DNA of 64,000 bases, from contig NZ_JACHXS010000001.1 in NCBI RefSeq assembly GCF_014192225.1, positions 522,440 through 586,439 of the forward strand, read 5' to 3'. The notes below the pieces were generated by a model. That model ran no database searches. It was not told the DNA's origin and saw only the letters and a program-made list of their open reading frames with translations. Positions 45,311 through 54,277 of the stretch are shown here, in pieces. Numbering within the stretch: position 1 is the stretch's first letter; every line of letters begins with the position of its first letter. The DNA is from Pseudoduganella umbonata (GTDB lineage Bacteria > Pseudomonadota > Gammaproteobacteria > Burkholderiales > Burkholderiaceae_D). Position numbers and translations under genes: made by a program.

Positions 45311-45787
45311 TCATTCTAGCGCAGCATCGGCAACCGTGGGGAGCGCCCATTGCTCGGGCGGAATCACGGCGAACATGCCCGCGTTGCGCAGGCGCCGCGC
45401 CAGCTTCAGCAGCGCCTTGTCCTTGGTGATCAGCACGTCGGCACCGGCATCGCGCGCCAGTTCGAGGAATTTCTGGTCGTCGGGGTCGGTGCAGACGGGC
45501 AGGCGCACACCCGATTCCGGCGGGGCGACGACCTTGATCAGCGCATCGAAACGGGCCGCGCTGGCCGGCCTGGTCGTTTCGTCCAGCGGCAGGTGTGGGT
45601 AGTGGAGCACGATGTGGTATTCGTCGCGGCAGTCGGCGCGCGTGATGGCTTCGACGGCGCCGCTTTCGATCGCCGCCAGCAGGCCGGCCCAGCGCGGGTC
45701 GCGGAAGACGAACAGGTCGAGGCAGACATTGGTGTCGATGACGATGCGCTGGGGCGCGCCCGGCGTTGCCGGCAAAACAGGTATCAT
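45311..45787 (-). CDS. PIN-domain protein, putative toxin family without visible antitoxin
   Basis: The 158-residue protein has the PIN fold of the COG1569 type: [14 protein letters not shown] (first Asp), [12 protein letters not shown] (Glu), [12 protein letters not shown] and [14 protein letters not shown] (later Asp residues), so the acidic metal site looks complete. PIN proteins of this family act as RNases and often pair with an antitoxin. No antitoxin gene adjoins it; the divergent neighbour is yaaA across only 39 bp. Confidence 0.82.
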   Translation of the reverse strand: MIPVLPATPGAPQRIVIDTNVCLDLFVFRDPRWAGLLAAIESGAVEAITRADCRDEYHIVLHYPHLPLDETTRPASAARFDALIKVVAPPESGVRLPVCTDPDDQKFLELARDAGADVLITKDKALLKLARRLRNAGMFAVIPPEQWALPTVADAALE

Positions 45788-45826
45788 GTGGGAAATCTAT
45801 TGTTGAGAAGTCTGGTTTCGAATCAT

Positions 45827-46594
45827 ATGCTGATAGTGCTTTCCCCCGCAAAGAGTCTCGACCTCGAGACCCCTCCCACCACCGATATCGCCACCCGCCC
45901 CGTCTTCCTCGACCACTCGGCCCAGCTGATCGAGCGGATGCGCGACTTCGCGCCGCATGAACTGGCCGAACTGATGGACCTGTCCGATGCGCTGTCGACG
46001 CTGAACGTGGGCCGCTATGCCGCGTGGACCACCGACACCACCCACGCGCGGCAGGCCGTGATGACGTTCAGTGGCGACGTCTACGATGGCCTCGATGCCC
46101 GCACGCTGAGCGCATCCCAGCTCGACTACACGCAGGGCCGGGTGCGTATCCTGTCCGGCCTGTATGGCCTGCTGCGGCCGCTGGACCTGATCCATCCGCA
46201 CCGCCTGGAGATGGGCACGCGGCTGAAGAACGCGCGGGGCAAGGACCTGTATGCGTTCTGGGGCGACCTGATCACGCAGGAACTGAACGGCGCCGCGCGG
46301 GCCGGCGGCGCGCGCTGGCTCGTCAATTGCGCGTCGGAGGAATATTTCAAGTCGGTGCGGCCGGCGCAGCTCGACGTGCCCGTCATCACGCCCGTGTTCG
46401 AGGAATTCAAGAACGGCCGGTACAAGATCATTTCGTTCTACGCCAAGCGGGCACGCGGCATGCTGGCCCGCTACGCCGCTGTCAACAACATCCTCGACCC
46501 GGAACAGCTGAAGGATTTCGACGCGGACGGCTATGCGTTCGCACCGGAAGCGTCGAACGACGAGAAGTGGGTGTTCAGGAGGAAGGTGGCCTGA
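45827..46594 (+). CDS. yaaA: Peroxide stress protein YaaA (DUF328 family)
   Basis: The 255-residue protein begins [16 protein letters not shown] and carries [51 protein letters not shown] and [27 protein letters not shown], all diagnostic of YaaA. In E. coli YaaA lowers free intracellular iron during peroxide stress and limits DNA damage. The length matches the family. A stem-loop follows 14 bases after the stop. Confidence 0.95.
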   Translation: MLIVLSPAKSLDLETPPTTDIATRPVFLDHSAQLIERMRDFAPHELAELMDLSDALSTLNVGRYAAWTTDTTHARQAVMTFSGDVYDGLDARTLSASQLDYTQGRVRILSGLYGLLRPLDLIHPHRLEMGTRLKNARGKDLYAFWGDLITQELNGAARAGGARWLVNCASEEYFKSVRPAQLDVPVITPVFEEFKNGRYKIISFYAKRARGMLARYAAVNNILDPEQLKDFDADGYAFAPEASNDEKWVFRRKVA

Positions 46595-46608
46595 GCCTTT
46601 AAAGAATA

Positions 46609-46638
46609 GCCCGTGTCCGCCGCAAGGTGGATACGGGC
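46609..46638 (+). terminator. Possible terminator after yaaA
   Basis: An imperfect 13-bp hairpin (46609-46621 with 46626-46638, loop GCAA, two G/T-type mismatches) stands between yaaA and the convergent bamD. It lacks a strong T-run, so termination is likely but not certain. Confidence 0.45.
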
Positions 46639-46711
46639 TCTTCAGTAGAGCAGGTTCCTGATGGGTGCCTAATGGGGGCCTAACGGCGGCCTGAGGATGC
46701 CTGACGGGAGC

Positions 46712-47521
46712 TTACGAAGCAGCCCAGAACTTCCACCACTTGCGGTCCGGCTTCGGGGCGCCTTCGTCGAGGAATTTGCTGTTCGGGAAATTGCGCTTGA
46801 AGACGCGCATCGCATCGTCGCGCAGCGCCACGTTGCCCAGCTTGTCGTAGCTGCGCGCCATGATCCACAGCGCTTCCTCGATGGCCGGCGAATCGGAATA
46901 TTCGCGCACCGCGTCCATCGCCCGGTTGGCGGCGGCCAGGTAGGCGCCGCGCCGGTAGTAGTAGCGCGCCACGTAGACTTCGTACGCCGCCATCGCATTG
47001 ATCAGGTACTTCATGCGGTCGATCGCGTCCGGCGTGTATTTACTTTCCGGGAACTTGTCGACCAGCGCCTTGAACGCGGCAAAGGCTTCGCGCGTGGCTT
47101 TCGGGTCGCGCTCGGCCGGATCCTGTTCGTACACGAAGTTCAGCAGGCCGATCTGGTCGTTGAAACTGATCAGGCCGCGCAGGTAGTACATGTAGTCGAC
47201 GCTCGGATGGTTCGGGTGCAGCTTGATGAAGCGCTCGACGGCGGCCAGCGCCTGGGCCTGGTCCTGCGACTTGTAGTAGGCGTAGGCCACTTCCAGCTGC
47301 GCCTGCTGCGCGTACACGCCGAACGGATAGCTTGCTTCGAGACGGTTGAACAACTGGATTGCCCGTTCGTAGTGCTGTCCGGCCAATTCTTCCTTGGCCT
47401 CCGAGTATAATTTCGAAGCGGACCAGCCTTTGGTCTCATCCGACTGCTCCGGTAACAGGCTGCATGCCGAGAGACTGGCCAATAGTACGGATGCTGCGAT
47501 TACCTTCAATTTTTTTTGCAT
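46712..47521 (-). CDS. bamD: Outer membrane protein assembly factor BamD
   Basis: The 269-residue lipoprotein has signal VIAASVLLASLSAC with Cys20 as the lipidation site and five TPR-like repeats (AKEELAGQHYERAIQLFNRLEASYPFG, AAVERFIKLHPNHP, YLINAMAAYEVYVARYYYRRGAYLAAANRA). This is BamD (ComL), the essential lipoprotein of the BAM complex that inserts beta-barrels. It is divergent from rluD, the common arrangement in Betaproteobacteria. Confidence 0.96.
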   Translation of the reverse strand: MQKKLKVIAASVLLASLSACSLLPEQSDETKGWSASKLYSEAKEELAGQHYERAIQLFNRLEASYPFGVYAQQAQLEVAYAYYKSQDQAQALAAVERFIKLHPNHPSVDYMYYLRGLISFNDQIGLLNFVYEQDPAERDPKATREAFAAFKALVDKFPESKYTPDAIDRMKYLINAMAAYEVYVARYYYRRGAYLAAANRAMDAVREYSDSPAIEEALWIMARSYDKLGNVALRDDAMRVFKRNFPNSKFLDEGAPKPDRKWWKFWAAS

Positions 47522-47585
47522 GTTCTCGTGCAAGAAGACGTTTAAACAAGATACGACCTGGCTGATTATAGCCGATGGGAATGCT

Positions 47586-48713
47586 GTGATATTGAATCCT
47601 GAGCCGAATCCGGCCGACCAACCCTCCGACCACGACCTGAAGACCGATCTCGACGCCGACTTCGAAGCGGACATCCTAGCCGACGAAGTCCTTCCCGAAG
47701 CCGACGGCTTCGCGAACCCGCTGGGGCCGATCGAACTGCAGCTGACGCCCGACGCCTGCGGCGAACGCCTGGACAAGGTGATCGCGAAACTGGTGCCGCA
47801 GTTCTCGCGCGGCCGCCTGCAAAGCTGGATCGAGGAGGGCTTCGTCACCGTCGACGGCAAGCCGGCCAAGGTGCGCGCCACCGTCTACGGCGATGAAAAG
47901 ATCGTCGTGCTGCCGCAGGCCGCGCCGGAAGACGTGGCCTTCGCGCCCGAGCCGATCGACGTGGACGTGGTCTACGAGGACGATCACCTCATCGTCATCA
48001 ACAAGCCGGCCGGCCTGGTCGTGCACCCCGGCGCGGGCAACTGGTCGGGCACGCTGCTGAACGGCCTGCTGCACCGCTGGCCCCAGCTGGGCGGCGTGCC
48101 GCGCGCCGGTATCGTGCACCGCCTCGACAAGGATACCAGCGGCCTGATGGTCATCGGCAAGGACCTGCCGACCCAGACCGATCTGGTGCGCCAGCTGCAG
48201 GCGCGCACCGTGAAGCGCGAATACTGGGCGCTGGCCTGGGGCACGCCGCGGCTGTCCGGCACGATCGACGCGCCGATGGGACGCCACCAGCGCGACCGCG
48301 TGAAGATGGCCGTGTCGACGGGCTTCGGCGCGAAGCCGGCGATCACCCATTACGAGCGGCTGGCCGCCGGCGAGCTGGATCGCCGCCCCGTCAGCCTCGT
48401 GCAATGCCGCCTCGAGACGGGACGTACGCACCAGATCCGCGTGCACATGGCCCACCTGGGTTACCCGCTGGTCGGCGACTATGTGTACGGCAAGCCGCAC
48501 CTGACCGGCGTGTTCCACCGCCAGGCACTGCAGGCCCGTCGCCTCGGCCTGGTGCACCCGGCCACCGGCGAGCAGTGCGAATGGGAGATCCCGCTGGCCG
48601 ACGATTTCCGTGCGCTGCTGGAGGAATGCGGCATCGACGAAGCGTCGCTGCAGCGCGCTGCGGATGCGGACGGCGACAACGACGACTACGACGACGAGTT
48701 CGACGACGAATGA
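47586..48713 (+). CDS. rluD: 23S rRNA pseudouridine synthase RluD
   Basis: The 375-residue enzyme makes pseudouridine at positions 1911, 1915 and 1917 of 23S rRNA. An acidic N-terminal tail precedes an S4 domain (GERLDKVIAKLVPQFSRGRLQSWIEEGFVTV), and the catalytic block is HRLDKDTSGLMVI with the active Asp. TGRTHQIRVHMAHLGYPLVGD is typical. I take GTG at 47586, with GGGAA just upstream, because the in-frame ATG at 47520 would abut bamD and leave no promoter space. Asp-rich C-terminus. The stop overlaps pgeF. Confidence 0.94.
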   Translation: MILNPEPNPADQPSDHDLKTDLDADFEADILADEVLPEADGFANPLGPIELQLTPDACGERLDKVIAKLVPQFSRGRLQSWIEEGFVTVDGKPAKVRATVYGDEKIVVLPQAAPEDVAFAPEPIDVDVVYEDDHLIVINKPAGLVVHPGAGNWSGTLLNGLLHRWPQLGGVPRAGIVHRLDKDTSGLMVIGKDLPTQTDLVRQLQARTVKREYWALAWGTPRLSGTIDAPMGRHQRDRVKMAVSTGFGAKPAITHYERLAAGELDRRPVSLVQCRLETGRTHQIRVHMAHLGYPLVGDYVYGKPHLTGVFHRQALQARRLGLVHPATGEQCEWEIPLADDFRALLEECGIDEASLQRAADADGDNDDYDDEFDDE

Positions 48714-49501
48714 GCGCGACGAATGCCACCCAATGGCTGGTTCCCGACTGGCCCGACCTGCCGGACGGCGTCGGTGTGCTGTGCACCACGCGCCGCGGCG
48801 GCGTCAGCCCGGCGCCGTATGACGATGGCCAGGGCAAGGGCGGCCTGAACCTGGGCACGCACGTCGGCGATGCGCTGAAGTGCGTGGAGCGCAACCGCGA
48901 TATCCTGCGCGCCGAGTTGCCGGCCGAGCCGGTCTGGCTGACGCAGGTGCACGGTACCCGCGTGCTCGATGCGGCCACGGTGGACGCCGATGCGGAACCG
49001 CCGATCGCCGATGCCAGCTTTACCAGCGCGCGTGGCGTGGTATGCGCGGTCCTCACGGCCGATTGCCTGCCGGTGCTGCTGTGCGACGCCGAAGGCCGCA
49101 TGGTCGGCGCCGTGCATGCCGGCTGGCGCGGCTTGGCCGATGGCGTGCTGGAAAGGACCGTGGCGTCGATGCGCGAAGCGGGGGCTGGCGAACTGATTGC
49201 CTGGCTGGGCGCGGCGATCGGCCCGCACCGCTTCGAGGTGGGACAGGAAGTGCTCGATGCGTTCCTGCGCCGCCCCGGCGCGGACGAAGCGGCCATCCGC
49301 AGCGCGTTTCCGCCTTACGGCCTGAAACCGGGTAAGTATTTCGCCGACCTGTATGCGCTGGCCCGAATCGCACTGGCCGGCGTCGGCGTGAGCCGGGTAT
49401 GGGGTGGCGATTTTTGCACCGTGTCGAATTCGGGCCGCTTCTATTCGTACCGGCGCGACGGCGTGACGGGGCGGCAGGCCAGCCTGATCTGGTTGAAGTA
49501 G
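48710..49501 (+). CDS. pgeF: Multicopper polyphenol oxidase/purine nucleoside phosphorylase family, YfiH/PgeF
   Basis: The 263-residue protein shows TTRRGGVSPAPYD, NLGTHVGD, WLTQVHGTRV, LTADCLPVLLCD, HAGWRGLADGVLERTV and GAAIGPHRFEVG, with the His and Cys residues that hold the metal in this family. YfiH corrects peptidoglycan precursors (PgeF), and relatives act as purine nucleoside phosphorylases; the old laccase label is doubtful. Its ATG overlaps the rluD stop (ATGA), a widely kept gene pair. Confidence 0.92.
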   Translation: MSATNATQWLVPDWPDLPDGVGVLCTTRRGGVSPAPYDDGQGKGGLNLGTHVGDALKCVERNRDILRAELPAEPVWLTQVHGTRVLDAATVDADAEPPIADASFTSARGVVCAVLTADCLPVLLCDAEGRMVGAVHAGWRGLADGVLERTVASMREAGAGELIAWLGAAIGPHRFEVGQEVLDAFLRRPGADEAAIRSAFPPYGLKPGKYFADLYALARIALAGVGVSRVWGGDFCTVSNSGRFYSYRRDGVTGRQASLIWLK

Positions 49502-49563
49502 GCAGCGCACAGTGCAGTGCAGTGAGCGTGCAGGGAGCGTACAGTAAGCGTACAAACCGGCAG

Positions 49564-49836
49564 TCAGGGTTCGCGGGTTGCCTGGTCGCTTTCGGATTGT
49601 CGTTTGGCCAGCTCTTGCTGCTCCTGCTGCTGCTGTTGCTGCTTGTGCTGTTCGCGCCGCGCGCGCTGCAGCCGCCGCCGCTGGCCGATGCGCCGGAAAC
49701 CGCCGGTCACATAGAGTAAAATTGCAAGAGGAATAATGCAGTACAGCAGGAAAGTCATGACGCCTGCGACGATCGTCGGCTCAGTTACCGACATCAGCAG
49801 CACGACGTAAATCCAGGCAAGAGCAACGATCAGCAT
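49564..49836 (-). CDS. Small membrane protein with basic, Gln-rich tail
   Basis: The 90-residue product has two hydrophobic segments (LIVALAWIYVVLLMSV and FLLYCIIPLAILLYVTGGF) and a charged tail with arginines followed by a run of Gln and Glu. No family assigned. It is divergent from phaC, with only 45 bp between the two starts, so the promoters must overlap the genes; shared control with PHA synthesis is possible. Confidence 0.65.
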   Translation of the reverse strand: MLIVALAWIYVVLLMSVTEPTIVAGVMTFLLYCIIPLAILLYVTGGFRRIGQRRRLQRARREQHKQQQQQQEQQELAKRQSESDQATREP

Positions 49837-49881
49837 CGGTAGTTTCGGTTGGAATCACACACAATTCTAAATGGAATATAC

Positions 49882-51591
49882 ATGAATATGCCCGACGCGC
49901 AGTCCCTGGCCAGCTGGATGGATCCGGCCCAGTGGAAATCCTGGATGCCGAACCCCGACGCATTGGCGAACATCCCGTTGCCCGGTGCCGCGCTGTTGCG
50001 CGAAGCCGGTGCGACGGTCAGGCCGGAAGTGCTGGACACCCTGAAGAACGAATACATGGCCGAATTCGGAGCGCTGTGGCAGCAGCTCCTGGAAGGCAAG
50101 ACTCCCGAGATCCGCGACCGGCGTTTCGCCGCCCCGGCATGGACGGCCAATCCCGTCACCGCGTTCAGCGCGGCGGCCTACCTGTTGAACGGCAAGTTCC
50201 TGCTGGCGATGGCGGACGCCGTCGACGCATCGACCCAGCAGAAACAGAAGATCCGCTTCGCCATCCAGCAGGTGGTGGATGCGATGTCGCCGGCGAACTT
50301 CTTGGCGACCAATCCGGAAGCCCAGCAGGCGTTGCTCGAATCGAAGGGCGAGAGCCTGACGCGCGGCCTGAAGAACATGCTGGCCGACATGCAGAAGGGC
50401 CACATCTCGCTGTCCGACGACAAGGCGTTCGAGGTCGGCCGCAACCTGGCCACGACCGAGGGTGACATCGTGCTGGAAACGCCGCTGTTCCAGCTGATCC
50501 AGTACAAGCCGCGCACGGATACCGTGAAGCAGCGACCGCTGCTGATGGTGCCGCCGTGCATCAACAAGTATTACATCCTCGACCTGCAGCCGGCCAATTC
50601 GCTGGTGCGCTACGCGGTGGAGCAGGGCAACACCGTGTTCATGGTGTCGTGGCGCAATCCGGACGCGTCGCTGGCGAAGACTTCCTGGGACGACTACACC
50701 GAGCAGGGCGTGATCCGCGCGATCCGCGCCGTGCAGGAGATCACGCAGGAAGACACGCTGAACCTGCTGGGCTTCTGCGTCGGCGGCACGCTGCTGTCGA
50801 CGGCGCTGGCCGTGCTGGCCGCGCGCGGCGAGCAGCCGGCCGCCAGCCTCACGCTGCTGACCACGTTCCTGGACTTTTCCGACACCGGCGTGCTGAGCGT
50901 GTTTATCGACGAACCGCAGGTGAAGTTGCGCGAGCAGGCGCTGGGGCAGGGCGGCCTGATGCCGGGCCGCGACCTGGCCAGCACGTTCTCCAGCCTGCGG
51001 CCGAACGACCTGGTGTGGAACTACGTGCAGGCGAATTACCTGAAGGGCAATGAGCCGGCCCCCTTCGACCTGCTGTACTGGAACTCGGATTCGACCAACC
51101 TGCCGGGGCCGATGTTCTGCTGGTACCTGCGCAACACCTACCTGGAAAACCGGCTGAAGGAGCCGGGCCGCCTGACGGTGGCCGGCGAGCAGGTCGACCT
51201 GACGACGATCGATGCGCCGGCGTTCATCTACGGTTCGCGCGAGGACCACATCGTGCCGTGGACGAGCGCCTACGGCTCGATGAACATCCTGAACCCGGCG
51301 CGGCGCGAGGCGAACCGTTTCGTGCTGGGCGCTTCCGGCCATATCGCCGGCGTCATCAACCCGCCGTCGAAGAACAAGCGCAGCTACTGGGTCAACGAAG
51401 AGCGGCCGGAAGATGCCGATGGCTGGATGGGCGGCGCGGTCGAGCATCCGGGCAGCTGGTGGCCGCTGTGGGCTGCTTTCCTGGCCGAGCACGGCGGCGA
51501 GGACATCCCGGCCCGGACCGAGCCGGGCAATGCGGAATACCCTCCGCTCGAGCCGGCGCCTGGTCGTTACGTGAAGGAAAAGGCCGATTGA
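49882..51591 (+). CDS. phaC: Class I poly(3-hydroxyalkanoate) synthase PhaC
   Basis: The 569-residue enzyme polymerises hydroxyacyl-CoA into PHA granules. The catalytic Cys lies in the lipase-like box GFCVGG, the Asp in YGSREDHIVPW and the His in GASGHIAGVINPP. N-terminal PhaC_N blocks (RFAIQQVVDAMSPANFLATNPEA) are normal. Start at the ATG at 49882 (MNMPDAQSL). phaA and phaB are not in the window; phaR follows after 253 bp. Confidence 0.96.
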   Translation: MNMPDAQSLASWMDPAQWKSWMPNPDALANIPLPGAALLREAGATVRPEVLDTLKNEYMAEFGALWQQLLEGKTPEIRDRRFAAPAWTANPVTAFSAAAYLLNGKFLLAMADAVDASTQQKQKIRFAIQQVVDAMSPANFLATNPEAQQALLESKGESLTRGLKNMLADMQKGHISLSDDKAFEVGRNLATTEGDIVLETPLFQLIQYKPRTDTVKQRPLLMVPPCINKYYILDLQPANSLVRYAVEQGNTVFMVSWRNPDASLAKTSWDDYTEQGVIRAIRAVQEITQEDTLNLLGFCVGGTLLSTALAVLAARGEQPAASLTLLTTFLDFSDTGVLSVFIDEPQVKLREQALGQGGLMPGRDLASTFSSLRPNDLVWNYVQANYLKGNEPAPFDLLYWNSDSTNLPGPMFCWYLRNTYLENRLKEPGRLTVAGEQVDLTTIDAPAFIYGSREDHIVPWTSAYGSMNILNPARREANRFVLGASGHIAGVINPPSKNKRSYWVNEERPEDADGWMGGAVEHPGSWWPLWAAFLAEHGGEDIPARTEPGNAEYPPLEPAPGRYVKEKAD

Positions 51592-51733
51592 CCGGCAGGA
51601 ATGCCGGCCGGCAGGCCGGTTTGTCCTGCGCTTATTTTAGTTGCGTTGCAATAAGCGCCATTCCACGCCGTTTATCTTGCCAATTCATACGTTTTTCATA
51701 TGACGGCACGTGCATGCGCTGAAATTTTCACTC

Positions 51734-51739
51734 TATAAT
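51734..51739 (+). promoter_or_regulatory. Candidate -10 box upstream of phaR
   Basis: TATAAT lies 106 bp before the phaR start and only 20 bp upstream of the hairpin terminator at 51760-51786. The -35 region is weak. If used, its transcript would meet the terminator after about 40 nt. Confidence 0.45.
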
Positions 51740-51759
51740 AGGGTGAGCAGGGCTAGTGA

Positions 51760-51786
51760 AAGCGAACTCTACGTTCGCTTTTTTTT
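51760..51786 (+). terminator. Rho-independent terminator between phaC and phaR
   Basis: A perfect 8-bp stem (AAGCGAAC at 51760 with GTTCGCTT at 51773, 5-nt loop) is followed by an unbroken T-run (eight T in all). It lies 58 bases before phaR, downstream of a TATAAT box, so it may end phaC transcription or attenuate phaR. Confidence 0.88.
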
Positions 51787-51844
51787 CGCGGGCCTTTTCG
51801 AAACCCAGAAGGAATGCGCTGCGGCGCAATAAACGGAACTCGTG

Positions 51845-52414
51845 ATGAGTAGTGTAAAGAAAACTGCCGAACGCCTGATCAAGAAGTATCCCAACCGCCG
51901 ACTCTACGATACGCAGACCAGTTCCTACATCACGCTGACCGACGTGAAACAGCTCGTGCTGGACAGCGAACCGTTCACCGTCGTCGATGCCAAGTCGAAC
52001 GAAGACCTGACGCGCAGCATCCTGTTGCAGATCATCCTGGAAGAAGAGGCCAGCGGCGCGCCGATGTTCTCCACCGACGTGCTGGCGCAGATCATCCGCT
52101 ACTACGGCCATGCCATGCAGGGCATGATGGGCTCCTACCTGGAAAAGAACGTGCAGGCCTTCACCGATATCCAGCGCCGCCTGACCACCGGCGCCGTGAA
52201 TTTCGACGGCAAGACCTTCAGCCCGGAAATGTGGACCCAGTTCATGAACGTGCAGGCGCCGATCATGCAGGGCATGATGAACAACTACATCGACCAGAGC
52301 AAGAGCCTGTTCGTGCAGATGCAGGAACAGATGCAAAACCAGAGCAAGAACCTGTTCGGTGCCTTCCCGTTCGCCGTGCCGCCGGTACCGACCCCGCCAA
52401 GCGACAAGAAGTAA
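51845..52414 (+). CDS. phaR: Polyhydroxyalkanoate synthesis repressor PhaR
   Basis: The 189-residue regulator shows the PHB_acc_N DNA-binding region (RLIKKYPNRRLYDTQTSSYITLTDVKQLV) followed by the PHB_acc repeat (YYGHAMQGMMGSYLEKNVQAF). PhaR represses phasin genes and leaves the DNA when it binds nascent PHA. ATG at 51845; a GTG three bases earlier is in frame. The C-terminal Gln/Met-rich helix may bind granules. Confidence 0.95.
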   Translation: MSSVKKTAERLIKKYPNRRLYDTQTSSYITLTDVKQLVLDSEPFTVVDAKSNEDLTRSILLQIILEEEASGAPMFSTDVLAQIIRYYGHAMQGMMGSYLEKNVQAFTDIQRRLTTGAVNFDGKTFSPEMWTQFMNVQAPIMQGMMNNYIDQSKSLFVQMQEQMQNQSKNLFGAFPFAVPPVPTPPSDKK

Positions 52415-52617
52415 CCGTTCCCCGATCAGCTCCCGGCGTACCGCTGCCGCTCGCGCGGCACCACGCCCGGGATGGCGATGCCGGCGCGCGCCGCGCATCG
52501 CTCTCCTTCAGCCGCTGTCGTCGCGCGGCGATTCCCAGCCTCTTTCCTTCGCCTACCGTGCCCCAGCCACGCCAGGCATCGCGCATGTGGGCGTTTCGCC
52601 ACAACGCCGCGACGTGC

Positions 52618-52629
52618 GGAAACGTTTCC
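52618..52629. promoter_or_regulatory. LacI-type operator O1 upstream of the sugar operon
   Basis: The perfect 12-bp palindrome GGAAACGTTTCC with central CG is the classical LacI/GalR-family operator core. It ends 9 bp before the -35 box of the promoter at 52639. Confidence 0.8.
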
Positions 52630-52638
52630 AAAAACTGT

Positions 52639-52668
52639 TTGACGCGTCAAAATTAACGCTGATAGTAT
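52639..52668 (+). promoter_or_regulatory. Sigma-70 promoter of the GH1/ABC sugar operon
   Basis: TTGACG (52639-52644) and TAGTAT (52663-52668), spacer 18 bp, the best promoter match in the window. It is flanked by the two LacI-type operators; the predicted start site (about 52675) lies just before O2. Confidence 0.75.
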
Positions 52669-52679
52669 TGTCAACAGAT

Positions 52680-52697
52680 TGTGGAAGCGCTTCCACA
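52680..52697. promoter_or_regulatory. LacI-type operator O2 overlapping the start of transcription
   Basis: The perfect 18-bp palindrome TGTGGAAGCGCTTCCACA with central CG fits a LacI-family repressor site. Its place directly downstream of the -10 box predicts repression; with O1 62 bp upstream a DNA loop is possible. Confidence 0.85.
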
Positions 52698-52819
52698 CCC
52701 CATTAACCCAGACGGTTTCATATAGCGAAGCGATGGGCGAACCAGAACCGTATGCCACGAATGACGCATCATTGGCGCGGGGACGGAACGCTTGTCGCGT
52801 TCGATCGGGAGATCTCGTG

Positions 52820-54202
52820 GTGCACAACGCTGTACAGATCCAGGTTGCCGAGACATTCGACGTACCGGCCGATTCCATCCTGTGGCGCAAGGACTTCCTG
52901 CTGGGCGTGGCCACGGCTGCCTACCAGATCGAGGGAGCGGCGCGGGAGGATGGCCGGCTGCCGTCGATCTGGGACACCTTCTCGGCCACGCCGGGCAAGG
53001 TACTGCACGGCGACACCGGCGCCATCGCCTGCGACCACTACCACCGCTGGCGCGACGATGTCGAGCTGATCGCGTCGCTGAACGTCGATGCCTACCGGCT
53101 GTCGATCGCCTGGCCGCGCGTGATGGACGCGGCGGGCCGCCCGAACGGCAAGGGCATCGCGTTCTACCGCGACCTGCTGCGCGCACTGAGCGACAAGGGC
53201 ATCCGGACCTCCGTTACGCTGTATCACTGGGACCTGCCGCAGCACCTCGAGGATGCGGGCGGCTGGCTCAACCGCGACACGGCCTACCGCTTCGCCGACT
53301 ATGCGGACCTGATGAGCCGCGAGCTTGCCGGCCTGGTCGATTACTGGTCGACGCTCAACGAGCCGTGGTGCTCGGCGATGCATGGCTATGGCACGGGCCA
53401 TCATGCACCCGGCCATGCCAGCGTGATCGAGGCGAACCGCGCGCTGCACCACCTGCTGCTGGGCCACGGCCTGGCGCTGGCGGCGCTGCGCCGCAACGAT
53501 CCGGCCTCGCGCAAGGGCATCGTCCTCAATGTCGGCCGCGGCACCACCGACGGTGCCTCGGCGGCCGACCGCCGCGCGGCCGAACTGTTCGAGCTGCAGC
53601 ACAACGACTGGATCCTCGACCCGCTGCTGAAGGGCAGCTACCCGGCCGCGCTGTACGAAGAACTGTGGCCGGGCGCGCAGCCGCCGGTGCGGGAGGGCGA
53701 CCTGGCGATCATCGGCGCGCCGCTGGACTTCATCGGCATCAACTACTACTTCCGCACCAATGTCCGCGCCGACGGCAACGGCGGCTACGTCGAGGTGCCG
53801 CTGGAAGGCGTCGAACGCACGCAGATGGGCTGGGAGGTCTATCCGGAAGGGCTGGCGCACCTTCTGATCGCGTTCCGCGACCAGTACCCGAACCTGCCGC
53901 CGGTGTACATCACGGAGAACGGCATGGCCTGCGACGACGAGGTGTGCGGCGGCGAAGTCGTCGATGGCCAGCGCATCGCGTTCCTGAACCGCCACCTGGC
54001 CGCCGTCGACCGCGCGGCCAGGGCGGGCGTGGACGTGCGGGGCTACTTCATCTGGTCGCTGATGGACAATTTCGAGTGGGCCTTCGGCTACGAGCGGCGC
54101 TTCGGCATCGTGCACGTCGACTACGCCACGCAACGGCGCACGCCCAAGCGCAGCGCCCGGCTGGTGCGCGACTTCCTGGCGCAGCGAAAGGAGCGCCCCT
54201 GA
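52820..54202 (+). CDS. Beta-glucosidase, glycoside hydrolase family 1
   Basis: The 460-residue enzyme shows FLLGVATAAYQIEGA at the start, the acid/base Glu in TLNEPW and the nucleophile Glu in YITENG, and WSLMDNFEWAFGYERRFG at the end. It hydrolyses beta-glucosides, probably cytoplasmic oligosaccharides such as cellobiose, as no signal peptide is seen. The open frame begins at 52679, inside the operator, so the real start is GTG at 52820 (or 52817) after GGGAGA. First gene of the sugar operon. Confidence 0.94.
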   Translation: MHNAVQIQVAETFDVPADSILWRKDFLLGVATAAYQIEGAAREDGRLPSIWDTFSATPGKVLHGDTGAIACDHYHRWRDDVELIASLNVDAYRLSIAWPRVMDAAGRPNGKGIAFYRDLLRALSDKGIRTSVTLYHWDLPQHLEDAGGWLNRDTAYRFADYADLMSRELAGLVDYWSTLNEPWCSAMHGYGTGHHAPGHASVIEANRALHHLLLGHGLALAALRRNDPASRKGIVLNVGRGTTDGASAADRRAAELFELQHNDWILDPLLKGSYPAALYEELWPGAQPPVREGDLAIIGAPLDFIGINYYFRTNVRADGNGGYVEVPLEGVERTQMGWEVYPEGLAHLLIAFRDQYPNLPPVYITENGMACDDEVCGGEVVDGQRIAFLNRHLAAVDRAARAGVDVRGYFIWSLMDNFEWAFGYERRFGIVHVDYATQRRTPKRSARLVRDFLAQRKERP

Positions 54203-54277
54203 GTATCTGCCGGCGAGGCTTTCACTTATCATAAGCATCCCATACCAATAAGGCGCCCCGAGCGCCATGGAGACGAC

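Noticed and set aside
47520-47585. Upstream ATG start for rluD at 47520
   Set aside because: It would overlap the bamD start and leave no room for divergent promoters; the added residues look unlike the family N-terminus.
49502-49563. Short GCAGT/AGCGTACA repeats after pgeF
   Set aside because: The units are short and irregular, with no hairpin or repeat unit long enough to report as an element.
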